This document shows positions 33,734-45,206 of a DNA stretch of 64,000 bases, piece after piece. This DNA is from Dactylorhiza incarnata (taxonomy: Eukaryota > Streptophyta > Magnoliopsida > Asparagales > Orchidaceae), in assembly GCA_033032865.1 (NCBI GenBank), contig JAWHQI010000001.1:5157001-5221000 (forward strand), written 5' to 3'. Under the pieces are notes generated by a model. That model did no database searches. It worked only from the letters and a program-made list of their open reading frames with translations, and was not told the DNA's origin. A program made the translations under genes and the position numbers. How positions within the stretch are numbered: position 1 is the first letter of the stretch; each line of letters begins with the position of its first letter.

Positions 33734-34438
33734 CTATAGACGTGATTGGTGGTCTGCTACGGGATTCTCCGCTCCCTTACGATCCCTAATCTCTAAGTCG
33801 AACTCTTGCAAGAGGAGAACCCACCTAATCAATCTAGGTTTAGCGTCTTTTTTCTCCACTAAGAATCGAATTGCTGCATGGTCTGTATAAACAATCACTT
33901 TAGAAGCTACCAAGTAGGATCGAAATTTGTCAAAAGCGAAAACGACTGCTAATAACTCCTTCTCGGTAGTTGTGTAGTTAACTTGTGCATCAATCAACAT
34001 CTTGCTAGCATAGTAGATTGTGTGAAAGACCTTGTCACGCACCTGTCCTAAAACTGCGCCCACAGCAAAGTTGCTAGCATCGCACATAATGATGAATGGT
34101 AAAGACCAATCGGGTGAAATAATAATGGGTGAAGAAATCAGACTTTGCTTCAAAGAATGAAAGGCGGCTAGACATTCCTTATCAAAGTTAAAATGTGAAT
34201 TTTTTTCTAATAAATGACTTAGTGGCTTGGAGATTTTAGAAAAATCCTTAATGAAACGACGGTAGAAGCCGGCGTGTCCTAAAAAACTTCGCACTCCCTT
34301 AACATTAGTTGGTGGAGGCAATTTCTCTATAACCTCTGTCTTTGCACGATCTACTTCCAATCCCTTCTTTGACACCTTGTGTCCTAAAACAATTCCTTCT
34401 TTAACCATAAAGTGACATTTTTCCCAATTTAGGATCAA
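33734..34438 (-). pseudogene. W RT thumb/connection and RNase H
   Basis: 234 residues. It begins with the end of reverse transcriptase ([35 protein letters not shown]). RNase H follows, with [17 protein letters not shown] (an Asp catalytic position), [20 protein letters not shown] and [10 protein letters not shown]. It ends at a stop (33734-33736) before integrase and is separated from the upstream RT piece by a stop near 34442. All three pieces share one frame, so these are point nonsense changes in a once continuous pol. Confidence 0.85.
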
Positions 34439-34444
34439 ATTGGT

Positions 34445-34966
34445 TTACTTATCCAAAGCTTTCTTCAACATTTTCAGACATTCATCAAATGATCTCCCAA
34501 ATACTGAAAAATCATCCATAAAGATCTCGATCCCCTCATCAATAAGATCAGTAAAAATAGCGATCATGCAGCGCTGGAATGTGCCAGGAGCGTTACACAA
34601 TCCAAAGGGCATTTTCCTAAATGCAAATGTCCCAAAAGGACAGGTGAAGGTAGTCTTCTCCTGATCCTCGGGAGATACCATGATTTGATTATACCCCGAG
34701 TAACCATCTAAGAAACAGAAATACTCATTTCCTGCTAACCTATCAAGAACCTGGTCGAGAAATGGAAGTGGGAAATGATCTTTCCTAGTCGCCTTATTCA
34801 ACTTTCGATAATCCATACAAATCCGCCATCCAGTTACCGTTCTAGTGGGGATCAACTCGTTGCTCTCATTCTTAATTACCGTAATGCCCCCTTCTTTGGC
34901 ACACATTGAACAAGACTTACCCATCGGCTGTCGGAGATAGGATAAATAATACCCGCATCCAACCAT
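34445..34966 (-). pseudogene. W reverse transcriptase core
   Basis: Contains ICMDYRKLNKATRKDHFPLP, FLDGYSGYNQI, FGLCNAPGTFQRC and the catalytic FMDD (EIFMDDFSVFG), so the polymerase site is intact. The first 25 or so codons overlap the end of the gag-protease frame in another phase. The shift lies near 34890, at a run of five Cs on the plus strand. The frame then ends at the stop near 34442. It belongs to Ty3/gypsy, Athila group. Confidence 0.88.
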
Positions 34967-37770
34967 TTGATTATCTCCCTCTTGACCACTTCTTTCATTA
35001 GTGGGCTAAGTCTTCGTTGGTGTTCAACTGACTCTTTTGCTTCTTCTTCCAAAAGAATTTTGTGCATACAAATTGAGGGATTTATCCCTCTAATATCTGC
35101 AATGGTCCACCCCATTGCTCCTTTATACTCACGGAGAACCTCAAGTAATTTCTCTTCATTTTCCTTAACTAAAGATGCATCAATAATAACCGGTAGTGTG
35201 CTATCCTTACCTAGAAAAACATACTTTAAGTTTTCGGGTAGCGGTTTCAATTCAAGTGTAGGTGGCTCTAAGATAGAAGGCTTCATGACCTTAGACTCAC
35301 TTGGTCTACTTATTAACTCAAACATGTTAGCATTTGGTATATGCTCATAAATACTTAAAGCTTCTACAGTTTCCGTTAAGTCTGGGTCCTCTTCTATTTC
35401 TTCATTTGTTAACACACTGAGGATTTTACGCTCCCAATCATTCTCATCATACATCATGCGTGTAGGTGCATTCACTTCCTCAATGGAGAAACACTCCTCC
35501 TTATCATCCGGAAATTTCATAGCCTTGAGGATGTTGAATGTCACATTCTCATCATTAACTCTCATCGTAAACTCACCCTTCTGGACGTCAATGAGTGTTC
35601 GTCCGGTGGACAAGAATGGTCTACCAAGAATGATGGGGACATCCTTATCCTTATCCATATCGAGTACCACAAAATCGGCGGGGAAAATGAATTTATCCAC
35701 CTTAACCAACATGTCCTCTACAATTCCCTTGGGAAATGCTAGAGACCTATCGGCCAACTGTAGAGTCAGAGATGTAGGTGTGATCTCCCCTAAACCAAAC
35801 TTCTTATAGATAGATAAAGGCATCAGATTAATGCTCACCCCAAGGTCACATAGAGCTCTCCCAACAAAGTTTAAACCGATAGAACAAGGAATTGTGAAGC
35901 TACCGGGGTCCTTAAGCTTGGGTGGCAACTTCTTCTGCAATATAGCACTACACTCCTCAGTCAACGCCACTATCTCTTTATCAACAAACTTTCTTTTCTT
36001 TGCCAAGATATCCTTCATAAACTTGGCATAACTTGGCATTTGCTCAAGAGCCTCAACAAATGGGATATTTATAGTTAACTTTTTGAAAATCTCCATAAAC
36101 TTTTGGAATTGTGTGTCAAGTTTGGATTTAACAAGTCTAGCCGAAAATGGGGGTGGTGGATAGACTACTTCTTTCTTTTGATTTAGTTTCTCTTTTTGTT
36201 TATCTCCCACCTCATTTTTCTCAACCAACTCGTCCTTCTCTAATATGCTCGACTCACTTGGCTTCTTACTCGTCTCTTCTTCCCTAACTTTCTCAAGCAA
36301 CCCCTCCCCACTTGGGATCTCTACACCACTCCTTAGTGCAATAGCCTTGCAATGGTTATTATGATTATCTTTTGTTGGATTGGGTGTGGTATCAGAAGGT
36401 AGAGTTCCAATGGGCCTTTGACTTAATGAATTTGCAAGTTGACCCATAGTAGTTTCTAGTGATCTTAACGTTGATTCTATTCCTACCATTTTTGAGTCAT
36501 ACTTTTGGAACATGCCTAAGATAAACTCATCAGTCACCTTCCTTTGGTTTACTTGTTGGGGTTGAGAGTTGTTATTGATAGGTAGTTGATTCATATTTTG
36601 ATTAAAACCTTGTGGTTGATTCATCCCTTGATTATTCTTCCAGGAAAAATTTGGATGATTTCGCCACTCGGGGTGATAATGATTGGCAAATCCAGTCAGA
36701 ATTTGTCTTGGTTGCCCTCCCACATAATTTGCTTCTTCAGTTATTTGATTTAGTTGTTCAACTGTGAGCGGGGCACTAGTTGTATGAGTTGAGAGTGAAT
36801 CTAATCTTTTGTTAATTAAATTGAACTGCGATGCCATCTGAGCGGCCAAAGAAGTGATTTGGTCCACCTGATGGACTCCCGCTGGATTACTATTAGTTTG
36901 CCTCTCATATGCTTGATAATTATTAGATGTTAAGTCTTCTAAAATAGCATACGCGTCTTCAGGATACTTTTTCATTAATGAGCCCCCAGCGGCTCCATCG
37001 ACGAAAATCATGGTTGCAGTTTGCAGCCCATTGTAAAATGTGGGCACTTGCTGGTGCTGGTGCAACCCATGATGAGGACATTTTCTCAACAGCTCTTTAA
37101 AACGTTCCCATGCGTCGTAAAGAGTTTCCCCGTAACCTTGTAAAAATGTTGTAATATCCCTTTTCAGTTTTGCAGTCTTAGAGGGTGGAAAATATTTGTT
37201 CAGGAACCTATCGACTAGTTCATCCCATGTGGTGATACACTCATGTGGTAACGAGTCTAACCAATCCTTAGCTCTACCCTCTAAGGAGAACGGAAATGCT
37301 CTCAACAGGATTGTATCTTCCGATGCTCCATTGAACTTAAACATATCGCAAATTGCTAAGAAGGTTCGTAAGTGGGAATTTGCATCTTCATGTCCTAGAC
37401 CCCCAAACTTATTGTTTTGCACTTGTTGCATAATTAGTGGGTCCATTTTAAAATTGTTAGCAGCAATTGCTGGTCGAGCAATGCTGAAGTGCAAACCTCC
37501 CCTTAGAGGTCTGTTATAATCGTGACAAGTTATACGTGGTGGTGCTGGCGGTTGGGCATTTTGATCCACCTGACCATCATTATTATTAGCATTATTTGGT
37601 GGAGGGATATCCATCGCAGGATGAATAATATTGACAGCTCTAAAGTCTCTCCTGTTTTGTCTACAGGTACGCTCAATTTCAGAATTCAACGGCAATAATT
37701 CTACTTGCCTATACCTGGACATACACCAAACAATACTCAAATATTCAAGTAAACTAAAACGAACAAACAA
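34876..37770 (-). pseudogene. gag-pro: W gag-protease and start of RT
   Basis: An open 964-residue frame. The likely start is the Met at 37722 (MSRYRQVELLPLNSEIERT) rather than 37770. The capsid domain spans roughly residues 95-290 (FPFSLEGRAKDWLDSLP, WDELVDRFLNKYFPPSKTAK, GYGETLYDAWERFKELLRKC), the Athila form of Retrotrans_gag. A Gln/Asn-rich linker and a Glu/Lys-rich linker follow. The protease region (about residues 620-740) has CDLGVSINLMP, where related proteases have D-S/T-G, and VILGRPFLSTGR. RT begins near residue 900 (WLDAGIIYPISDSRW), then the frame is lost at 34890. Gag may be complete; Pol cannot follow in frame. Confidence 0.88.
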
Positions 37771-37837
37771 ATGCTTGATCTCTAAGTACTAAGGTTTCAC
37801 AAATATTGCGAGAAATAAAACACTAAATTAGCGCGCC

Positions 37838-37855
37838 TCCCCGGCAACGACGCCA
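37838..37855 (-). promoter_or_regulatory. W primer binding site (tRNA-Asp type)
   Basis: The minus-strand TGGCGTCGTTGCCGGGGA lies six bases inside the 5' LTR. It differs from the E3 site at two positions. Confidence 0.85.
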
Positions 37856-37861
37856 AAAACT

Positions 37862-39224
37862 TGATAGGCCCGTGATAGGTGTATATAAATACGCAAGTGC
37901 ACGTGTCGTACAAGTAATAAAATGATGAGAAAGTGATCGTTCCCATGAGAAAGTGCTTAACTTAGCGCTCACAAATATTAATTCTGCCTTTTCTCTAAAT
38001 TCAAGCAAGTAATAATGATTGGTAGAGAAACGTAAATAGTGCAAAAGAAAACAACTACAATTCTAGTTACGGTTACTTAAATTACTTTAACTTCATTTGG
38101 AAAGATAGTTTCGCATGTGATTTTCCCTTGCTATGATGACAACCAATAAAAGTGATAATTCATGAAGTATTGATGATTCTCTTGCAACGATTCTAAAATG
38201 GATAACTTTATCTCTCGATCTCCATTATCCGTTTATCCCAAATCCTCTAGTTGTCTCCAACTTAGATGAATTTAAAATAACATAAAGTACTAGAATCACG
38301 GTTGCTAATTCAAGAGGAGATCTCTCTCTCTCTCAGAATTATATTAAGATTTATGATGCACTTTCAACGCTCCTCTCTCGAATCTCGCGATGAAGTATAA
38401 ATATGGAAGTTTGGTTAAAAACTACACGACTCCTCTCTCGAATATCGCCGTGCGAATAAACGTTCATCTAGCCCGACTCATCTCTCGAATTTTTGCCAAG
38501 CACTTTAAAGATGAAACATAAACCAAAATCCCAAGAATAGATCATAAACTTAATAAAGATCACATCAATACATTCACAAATTATAAATGAAAATCAAATC
38601 ATCATCACAACTAAGGTACTCCACACATGCAAGACTTAGGAATTTAGTTCATGAAGGAAGAGAGAAACCACAAATCAAAGTAGATCTTACTAGACATGAT
38701 TCCGGAAATCAAAACGATGTAGGAATGTTTTTAGGTTCAGATCTATCTCCTTAGTGCTGGACCGAGTCTCCTTCTCCAAGCCCTAGCCGAAATTCTTGAG
38801 AGGAAGAAGACCGCCAAAGTTCTCTCCTCTTCTTTTCAAGTTCTCTCCAAGAATAATCCCCCCTTAGTGCTGTAATTTCGTGCTCTTAACTTCTATTCCA
38901 AATCTGAAGGGATGCCTCCTTTGGAAATACACGTAGGCGCCTCTTTTAAAATTCAAAATCTGAATTTCGCCGCCACGTTGCAACCTGCTAATTTTTGGCG
39001 TTGCAACCTATTTTCTGCATCAGCAATAAATGATCCATTGCTTCCCCAACTTGAATCCTTTGACCAATCTTTGATAGAAAACCATGGAAAATGACCGTAA
39101 TTAGTCCAATATTGATTAATAAGATATTTAAACATATTTACTATAATTGGGGATTAATTTCCTCTTTTTAATGAAAATTAGAATAAAAAAAGTAGGGAAA
39201 TAACTTCCTTTTGGGAAGTTATCA
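37862..39224 (-). repeat. W 5' LTR
   Basis: Repeats 27206-28570. On the plus strand it starts TGATAGGCCCG and ends GGGAAGTTATCA, followed by the duplication AAGAG. The CT run is four bases shorter than in the other LTR. Confidence 0.93.
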
Positions 39225-40484
39225 AAGAGACCCCTATGAATGGGGAAAAAACAGAATTTCCTCCTATGAACGGAGAAGAGGCCCCTATGAACGGGAAAGA
39301 ATAGAATTTCCTCCTAAGAACAGAGACGACACTGAAGCCTCCTGATATGGAGTGATTGGACTACTAACACGCTTATTTATTTATGTTCTCCAGTCTTGTA
39401 TTGGTCCTGTATTTACTTTATGCAATTATTCTTATAATACTCCAGTCTCGGACTGGTCACTTAGTTATGCTTTCTATTCGTTCTTTTCCAGTACTCCAGT
39501 CTCGCACTGGTCATTTCTTTATTTGCTTTCTGTTCATTCTTTTTGATACTCCAGTCTTGTACTGGTCCCATTAATTCGGCCCTTGCCTTCGGCCTTCATA
39601 CTGTTAAGTGTTTTATTACTCAGCACCGCAGTTTACTTTGCTCTATTTTATGCTAACCCCGGGTCCTGCATTAGATATCGATTATTCATATGCTGCTATA
39701 AGATCTTAGTTGAGGATAACCAAGAGTCGAGTTCTTCCTCTATGGTTATCCCCAAATAAGATGCCCCGCTTCCGCCGCATCTCCCGGCCATAAGTTGTGT
39801 GGCCGGTGGAGCCAAGGATCCACGGTGGACCTGGAGTAGTTGTCCTTGCTTAAAATTGTTTGCAAATTGTTTTTTATAAAAGTGGCGGGTCGGTCACGCC
39901 CGCAGACCACTCGTACCAGTGCGGGAGAGATGACGACTCATGGCAACAGGGAGATGTGCACCGCGAATTATCACCACTTCGAACCCGCTGATTTGCCTCC
40001 ACTGGTCGGCCTAAATCTCAGAATCATCGGATGTCGCTCACATCCAGTTAGTACACCCGGCTGTATGGGAGGGCCTGGGCTATATGGTACGACTACGCTT
40101 AGATGTGGCAGGACTGGCCATCGTCACCGACAGCCACATCGGTGAGGCCCGCAAGGTTTGCTACCCTGCTGGAAGAAAAGCGGTTTAAACTGTGTCGACA
40201 TAGGATTGTGTGTGTAAACAGGTTTGAATACCTGGTGTGTATGCAAGATAGATTTGTTAACGTTGCTATAAACTGCGCGCTCCCCACTGCTTTATCGGAA
40301 TTACAACCGGTAGGCCCTAGTGATATATATATACCTGCTGCTAACCTTTCCTTGCTTCGGCTATTTATTTTAGTACTTTAGCCCGCCCACATGATACAAA
40401 TCAGGGGAGGGAATGTGTTTTCCACTTAGCACTGTGACTAACAATTATTCTTATAACCATTCACAGGAGATGGGATAGCGCGAA
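39225..40484 (+). repeat. E2b LTR, right part
   Basis: Resumes E2b after W with AAGAGACCCCTATGAATGG. It holds the CCAGT hairpin array (39388-39570) and continues past GGTCACGCCC into sequence matching 345-890. It ends at GCGCGAA, where X is inserted. ORFs 39840-40145 and 40103-40381 mirror ones near 355-692 and are LTR-internal chance frames. Confidence 0.85.
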
Positions 40485-41765
40485 TGTTGGAACATGGTCT
40501 TCCGCATCTCCTAGGTTTGAGAATAACAAATCCTATATGTATTTGATCTTGTGTGCTTAAGTGTGCATAGTCCACATGACTCAAGGATTACATAAGAAGG
40601 TTGCCCCCAAAGTTGAGCCATAAAATCCAAAACTCATACTAGCGCCGGTGGTAGTACTAGCGCAAGCGCTAGCTTTCGTTCGACGAACTGTAAGCTGCGC
40701 TCGACGAAATGCTCATAACTGCGTTCGACGAAATCTTGCTCGATGAAATGTTAGCTGCGTTCGACGAAAATCCGATCGACGAAATGCTTGCTTAAGCACA
40801 AATTCCAGGAGTACTTATAGAAGCCGATAGCGCTTGGCGAAATCTGATAGCGCATGCGATAGCGAGGAGCACAGTAGGCAAGAGAGAAAAGTTTCCTCCA
40901 ATTGAAGATTCTGCCACACAGAATATGTCCTAATATGGGATATCGTCGGCGGTAGCACTAGCACAGGCGCTAGCTCCAATGCTATAAAAAGGACCCCTTG
41001 GCTCCATCTTCCTAATCCTCTTAAGATCCAAAATTCTAGAGCTTCGTGCCACAACATAGAGAGGAAGGTTCAGAGAGATACTCCCACAAATCCATGAAGG
41101 CTTAAGGAGATCCGTAGAGAAGATTTCAACACGCATCATCATTATGACGAAAGACCGCATCAACTACGATCATACTCTGCGTCTTTGTCTACTTCTCCAA
41201 GAGATCCACATTGAGGGAGTTTTTATATTATTGTCTTTTCATTTCACATCCTTTCTTGTAATCGTTTAAGTAAACTCGCCTCGTGTTGGAGACTAGGTCT
41301 GGGTAGGACTTAGGGCTGAAATTTGCCTCGTGTTGGCGACTAGATCTAGGCTAGGTCTAGGGGGTGCTCGAGGCCATATCCGGGGAAGGGTTGGCTAGAG
41401 CGGCTTGAGGCCGAATCCGGGAAGGATAGGCTAGGGCCACCGGTTCGTGGGGATGCGGGTCGGGATAGAAAACAAAAAGAGTCTTTCATATTTCGCTTTG
41501 ATTTCTAGCGTCATTGAAATCAAAATTTTGTAATCATTTTTATTAATAGTAATCATGTCTCTCCTTTTGTAATAAAAATGATGTGTTCTTCATTTCTCTA
41601 AATTGTTTATTATCATCTCTTTTATTATAAAACAATTTAGATCTTTATTCAAAATCACTATTTTGATCTCTTATTATTTCAAGTATTACAAAATATAATA
41701 TAAGTTTTTGAAAACCCTTATTCACCCCCCCCCCCCCCCCTCTAAGGGCGCCTACCGATCCAACA
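40485..41765 (+). repeat. X 5' LTR
   Basis: Repeats 46713-47996. U3 holds about six TTCGACGAA-like motifs (40675-40785) and CTAGCGCAGGCGCTAG-type palindromes. A TATA box is at 40983. A run of 18 Cs lies near 41727; it is shorter in the 3' LTR. Confidence 0.92.
40675..40785. promoter_or_regulatory. TTCGACGAA motif array in X U3
   Basis: Six copies of YCGAYGAA (best form TTCGACGAA) recur every 15-25 bp, upstream of the TATA box. The complement TTCGTCGAA is the repeated core of the unrelated Y LTR (60965-61400). Repeated palindromic motifs are known in Sirevirus LTRs. Confidence 0.55.
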
Positions 41766-41767
41766 AG

Positions 41768-41778
41768 TGGTATCAGAG
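41768..41778 (+). promoter_or_regulatory. X primer binding site (tRNA-iMet type)
   Basis: TGGTATCAGAG, two bases after the LTR end. Confidence 0.88.
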
Positions 41779-41815
41779 ATAGGTTATATTCCAATCATCT
41801 TAACAACTGGGAATA

Positions 41816-43186
41816 ATGGCGTCTCATGATCTCGCTTCTATTAGTGGGGTAAATTTTTATGAAGAAGAAAAATCTCTTAAACCACCTTTATTCGAAGAGA
41901 GAAATTATAAAGGGTGGAAATTTTTAATGGAAAAGTTTATTAAAAATTTAGATATCAATGCATGGTATATAGCAATAGTTAGACCAGCAGATGAAACAAA
42001 TAAAAAGGAACGTCACCTAAATGCAAAAGCTTTAAATAGTATTTTCTGTGCTTTATCTCACGACATTTCAAAATTAATATACTGTTTTTCTAGTGCATAC
42101 GAAGTATTGAAATTTCTTGAAGAAATGTATGATTCTCCTTCTATAGGTATGGAACAATCACAAGAACCGGAGAATATGCAAGCTTGCACAAGTCTTCAAG
42201 AATGCTCCTCTCATGACGGATCAATGGAGCTCACATCAAATGGAAAAGAGGAAGAAGTAATGTCTTCGGAAGAGGAGTGCCAAAAAGGTGTAAAAGAAAC
42301 TATATGTTCAATTCATGCCTCTCCCGAAAGCAATGTACGGAAATCAAATCCCATTTTCTGCACTTCTATTTCTACATTACAAATGCTTCAAACTACAAAG
42401 CACAAAATTAAGAAATTAAAAAATGTTAATAAACATTTGCGCTTAGAAAATAAAAATTTAAAAGCAAAAATTAATGAAGAATCAAAATCTAATTTATCTA
42501 GTTCTACACATGGCTCCTTAGTTGAAAACACCACAACTTGTGTAGAATATAATAAATTAAAAGAAAAGCACAAGAAACTTGAAAAGGATTTTATTTTAGT
42601 GAAAGAACAAAATAAAAAATTATGTTTAGAAAATTCATCATTGATAAATGATTGTGCTAAGTGCAAAGACTATAAAATTGAAATTAAAGAGATGGATGAA
42701 ACATTTGATGAATATAGAAATAAATATCAAGATCATATAGATTCATTTGTTTCCACTCTTAAAAATAGCATGATCGCTTATAATAAAGCTAGACATAATT
42801 AAAAAATTAAAAATAATGAATTAAAAACTAAAATCAACTTGCTTAAGGAAATCATAAAGAAAAATTCTCAAAACATACACTCTCAAAATAATGCAAAATC
42901 CAAAAGCAAGTTGAATATGATTTCTCATAAGTTGAACAAGCCAAACAATGGAAATAACAAACTTCAAAAGATTGAAAATGAAATTCCAAAATACAATCAT
43001 TACTATCATTTACAACATCAATCTTCTCCCAACATAAAATTAAATGCTCACAAATTTCCTATGAAAAATAATTTCAATAATCATTACAATCATAATAATC
43101 AATATAAAGATTATCACAATGGAAATTTCACATACAAGAATAACACTAAACCAAAGTTTGAATGGAGGCCCAAAATTAAAAAATGA
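41816..43186 (+). pseudogene. gag: X gag (copia type, coiled coil), one stop
   Basis: ATG at 41816 opens a frame with a copia-Gag N-terminus of UBN2/DUF4219 type (EERNYKGWKFLMEKFIKNL, NAWYIAIVRP, ALNSIFCALSHDISKLI). An acidic linker and a long Lys/Glu/Asn-rich coiled coil (about residues 190-330) follow. TAA at 42800-42802 interrupts it; the frame then runs on to 43186. The homologous gene in X' is open across the first stop. Past 43186 a one-base insertion shifts the frame; the old end (TRYIWVPKGNTT) reads in another phase to 43313. IWVPK endings are frequent in Sirevirus Gag before protease, so the polyprotein appears cut just before pol. No zinc knuckle of CCHC form is clear. Confidence 0.75.
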
Positions 43187-44368
43187 AACATTAACTTCAC
43201 ATGAAAGGACCCATTCATCACTAACTACCCACAAACCTACACGTTATATTTGGGTACCCAAAGGAAACACCACACTTGGTCCCCTTTGGATACCTAAATC
43301 TCTTATTCATTAGTATCCAATCATTTGCATGAAGTAGAAATCAACTCAAAATAAAATATCAATTCTCTACTTCATGATATGCTCAATTTCCTTTTTGTTT
43401 TTACTTTTTATTGAACTATCATGATATGATCACTTTATATAACTTGTGATATGACTTTCACATTTTAAAATCAAAATTTATAAATAAATGAAATTGAATA
43501 AAGTTGAATAAAAAGTCATATCATTTTTCAAGTGATCTACTTATCTTTTTTATTTCTATCCTTTTAAATCCATTTCCTAAAAGTCTTATAAAATTTGAAA
43601 AACTAAATTTGTTATTTGATATTATTAAGACTAAATGAAATAAGTGTCAAAATGGATTTACAAGGTGTATTTTAGGGGTATTAGGCTAAATTTATAAAAT
43701 GCGCAAGTTTTGCTTAGGTAGTTAATATATTTGCGTCATTTTCAATTACCCCAAGTATGTTTAATCATAATCATGTCAAATCGGAATTAAAAAATTGCAT
43801 GAATATTATTTCACTTATTTATGATCATTTCACCCATTCATATGTTGTGCAAAACTCAAGAATTAAGGTCTAATGAATATGGAGCTTTAATGCATATGAA
43901 ACCCATGTACTAAAATTTTAACTTCCGCAACTTTTTGCGATTTCTTCTCGTCTCTTCACTTCATTAGACAGGCCTTACTTTGCACAAACATAATTAAGAA
44001 AAATCGGAAGCAAAATCGAAGAAAATCTAGGCTATATGATCAAAATATGCACTCTCTGTGAGCTAACGCAGGCGCTAGTACCTAACACCGGCGCTAGCTC
44101 AATTGTCCGATATTCTGTAATTTTAAAATTCTGAAAAATCACTAAAAATATATTATTTTATATGTACTACTCATTTTTGCATCTATGCATATAATTGATT
44201 TTTGAAAAATTAAAATACAAAATTACAAAAGCCAAATTACAAAAAAATTTATTTTTTTGTTATTTGTTTGATTTCTATTCCTATATGCAAAAAACAAATA
44301 CAAAAATATAAAACAAAAACAAGTATAAAAAATGATTATTCTGAACTTAACTTTTCTATTTACAAGTA

Positions 44369-44457
44369 TCTTGCGAAAGGGTGATTTGGGCTATCATCCC
44401 ATCATATCACCTAGTACCGGGCGAACCTCTCACAAGGTAGTCCTCGGGAAGTCCAAG
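44369..44457 (+). other. Conserved RNA-like fold, copy C (in X)
   Basis: ATCTTG pairs with CAAGAT, followed on the 5' side by a bulged C and GA/TC. AGG-g-TGAT pairs with ATCACCT, and TGGG/CCCA is nested inside. ACCT pairs with AGGT around CTCACA. It shares CTAGTACC, GCGAACC and TCGGGAAGTCCAAG with E3 copy B. The X' copy (51474-51562) is identical over all 89 bases while neighbouring DNA differs by several percent. Confidence 0.65.
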
Positions 44458-44960
44458 ATCAATCTTATGAGTTCAAACTTTAAATTATCAAAAATAATGT
44501 ATGGACATCATTGAGAAAATCAAGCATGATTTAATCTATTATTTAGAACTTCTATAATGTTGAAATTTATCTTTTCAAACTACTTTGAACATTGCTTTCA
44601 TCATTCTTTGATATATCTATTAATATGTGCATCAATTATATTGAAAAAGTTGTGTAGAACTAAGCTTAGCATGCCTCTAAGTATGAGTAAATGTTTTATG
44701 TTTGATAATGATCGCTATTCACTCACTTATTTTGGCATTGTCTACTTATGTGTTTAATCTAAGAATGCTTGTGTATGTTTTGTAATAGTACAATGAATTA
44801 AAATTGCACAAGTATCTTACCTACACAACCATTGTTTGCACTTTAAAAGTTAAGAAAAGTGGTTATGTTTTTATAAATTATATTGGTTTGCAAAATAAGT
44901 GTATTCAGAGAACTTTGTACAAAACAAAAATCATAAAATAAAGTGACAAAGATAACTCCA

Positions 44961-45206
44961 CCAAGCACTACTTGAACCTCCTGATAAGTCTTAATAAGCG
45001 TTGTGAGGTTGAGCACCTTGAAAAGAATAATAAAGTATCTTGTGCAAACCATAACTTTCTTTCAAAATAAAAAAAAACCACTTATTCTTAAGTACACCGG
45101 ATCACAACAAAAAATCAATATTGACGAATAAAATTGTGTGATCCCCCAAGCACTACTTTGCACCCTGATAAGTCTTAATGAGCATTGTGTGTGCAAAGCA
45201 CCTTGG
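44961..45206 (+). repeat. Paired hairpin motifs M1 and M2 in X
   Basis: M1 (44961-45020) and M2 (45146-45206) share CAAGCACTACTT, CTGATAAGTCTTAAT and GCACCTTG. The inner stems differ but stay paired: AACCTC/GAGGTT in M1 and TTTGCAC/GTGCAAA in M2. The outer stem is CCAAG/CTTGG. X' keeps both (minus strand, 50911-50971 and 50728-50788). Confidence 0.65.

Larger units (their letters stand above)
27206..39224 (-). mobile_element. W: complete Athila-like LTR retrotransposon, mutated
   Basis: Inserted in the E2b LTR with duplication AAGAG at 27201-27205 and 39225-39229. Read on the minus strand: 5' LTR (37862-39224), tRNA-Asp primer site, gag-protease, reverse transcriptase-RNase H-integrase, a long spacer, a third ORF with an acidic tail, duplicated hairpin-polypurine modules, and 3' LTR (27206-28570). 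The LTRs differ by few bases. The matching stretch of the E2a LTR near 23705 lacks the insertion. Lesions: one frameshift and two stops in pol, an altered integrase residue, and frameshifts in the third ORF. Confidence 0.95.

Noticed and set aside
42388..43234. Minus-strand Phe/Leu-rich ORFs resembling membrane proteins
   Set aside because: Antisense shadows of the Lys/Asn/Glu-rich coiled-coil gag of X (AAA and GAA codons read as TTT and TTC); the same shadow appears in X' at 57859-58480.
44981..45000. CTGATAAG in M1/M2 as a hammerhead core
   Set aside because: The conserved box needs CTGANGA and a matching GAAA; neither is present.
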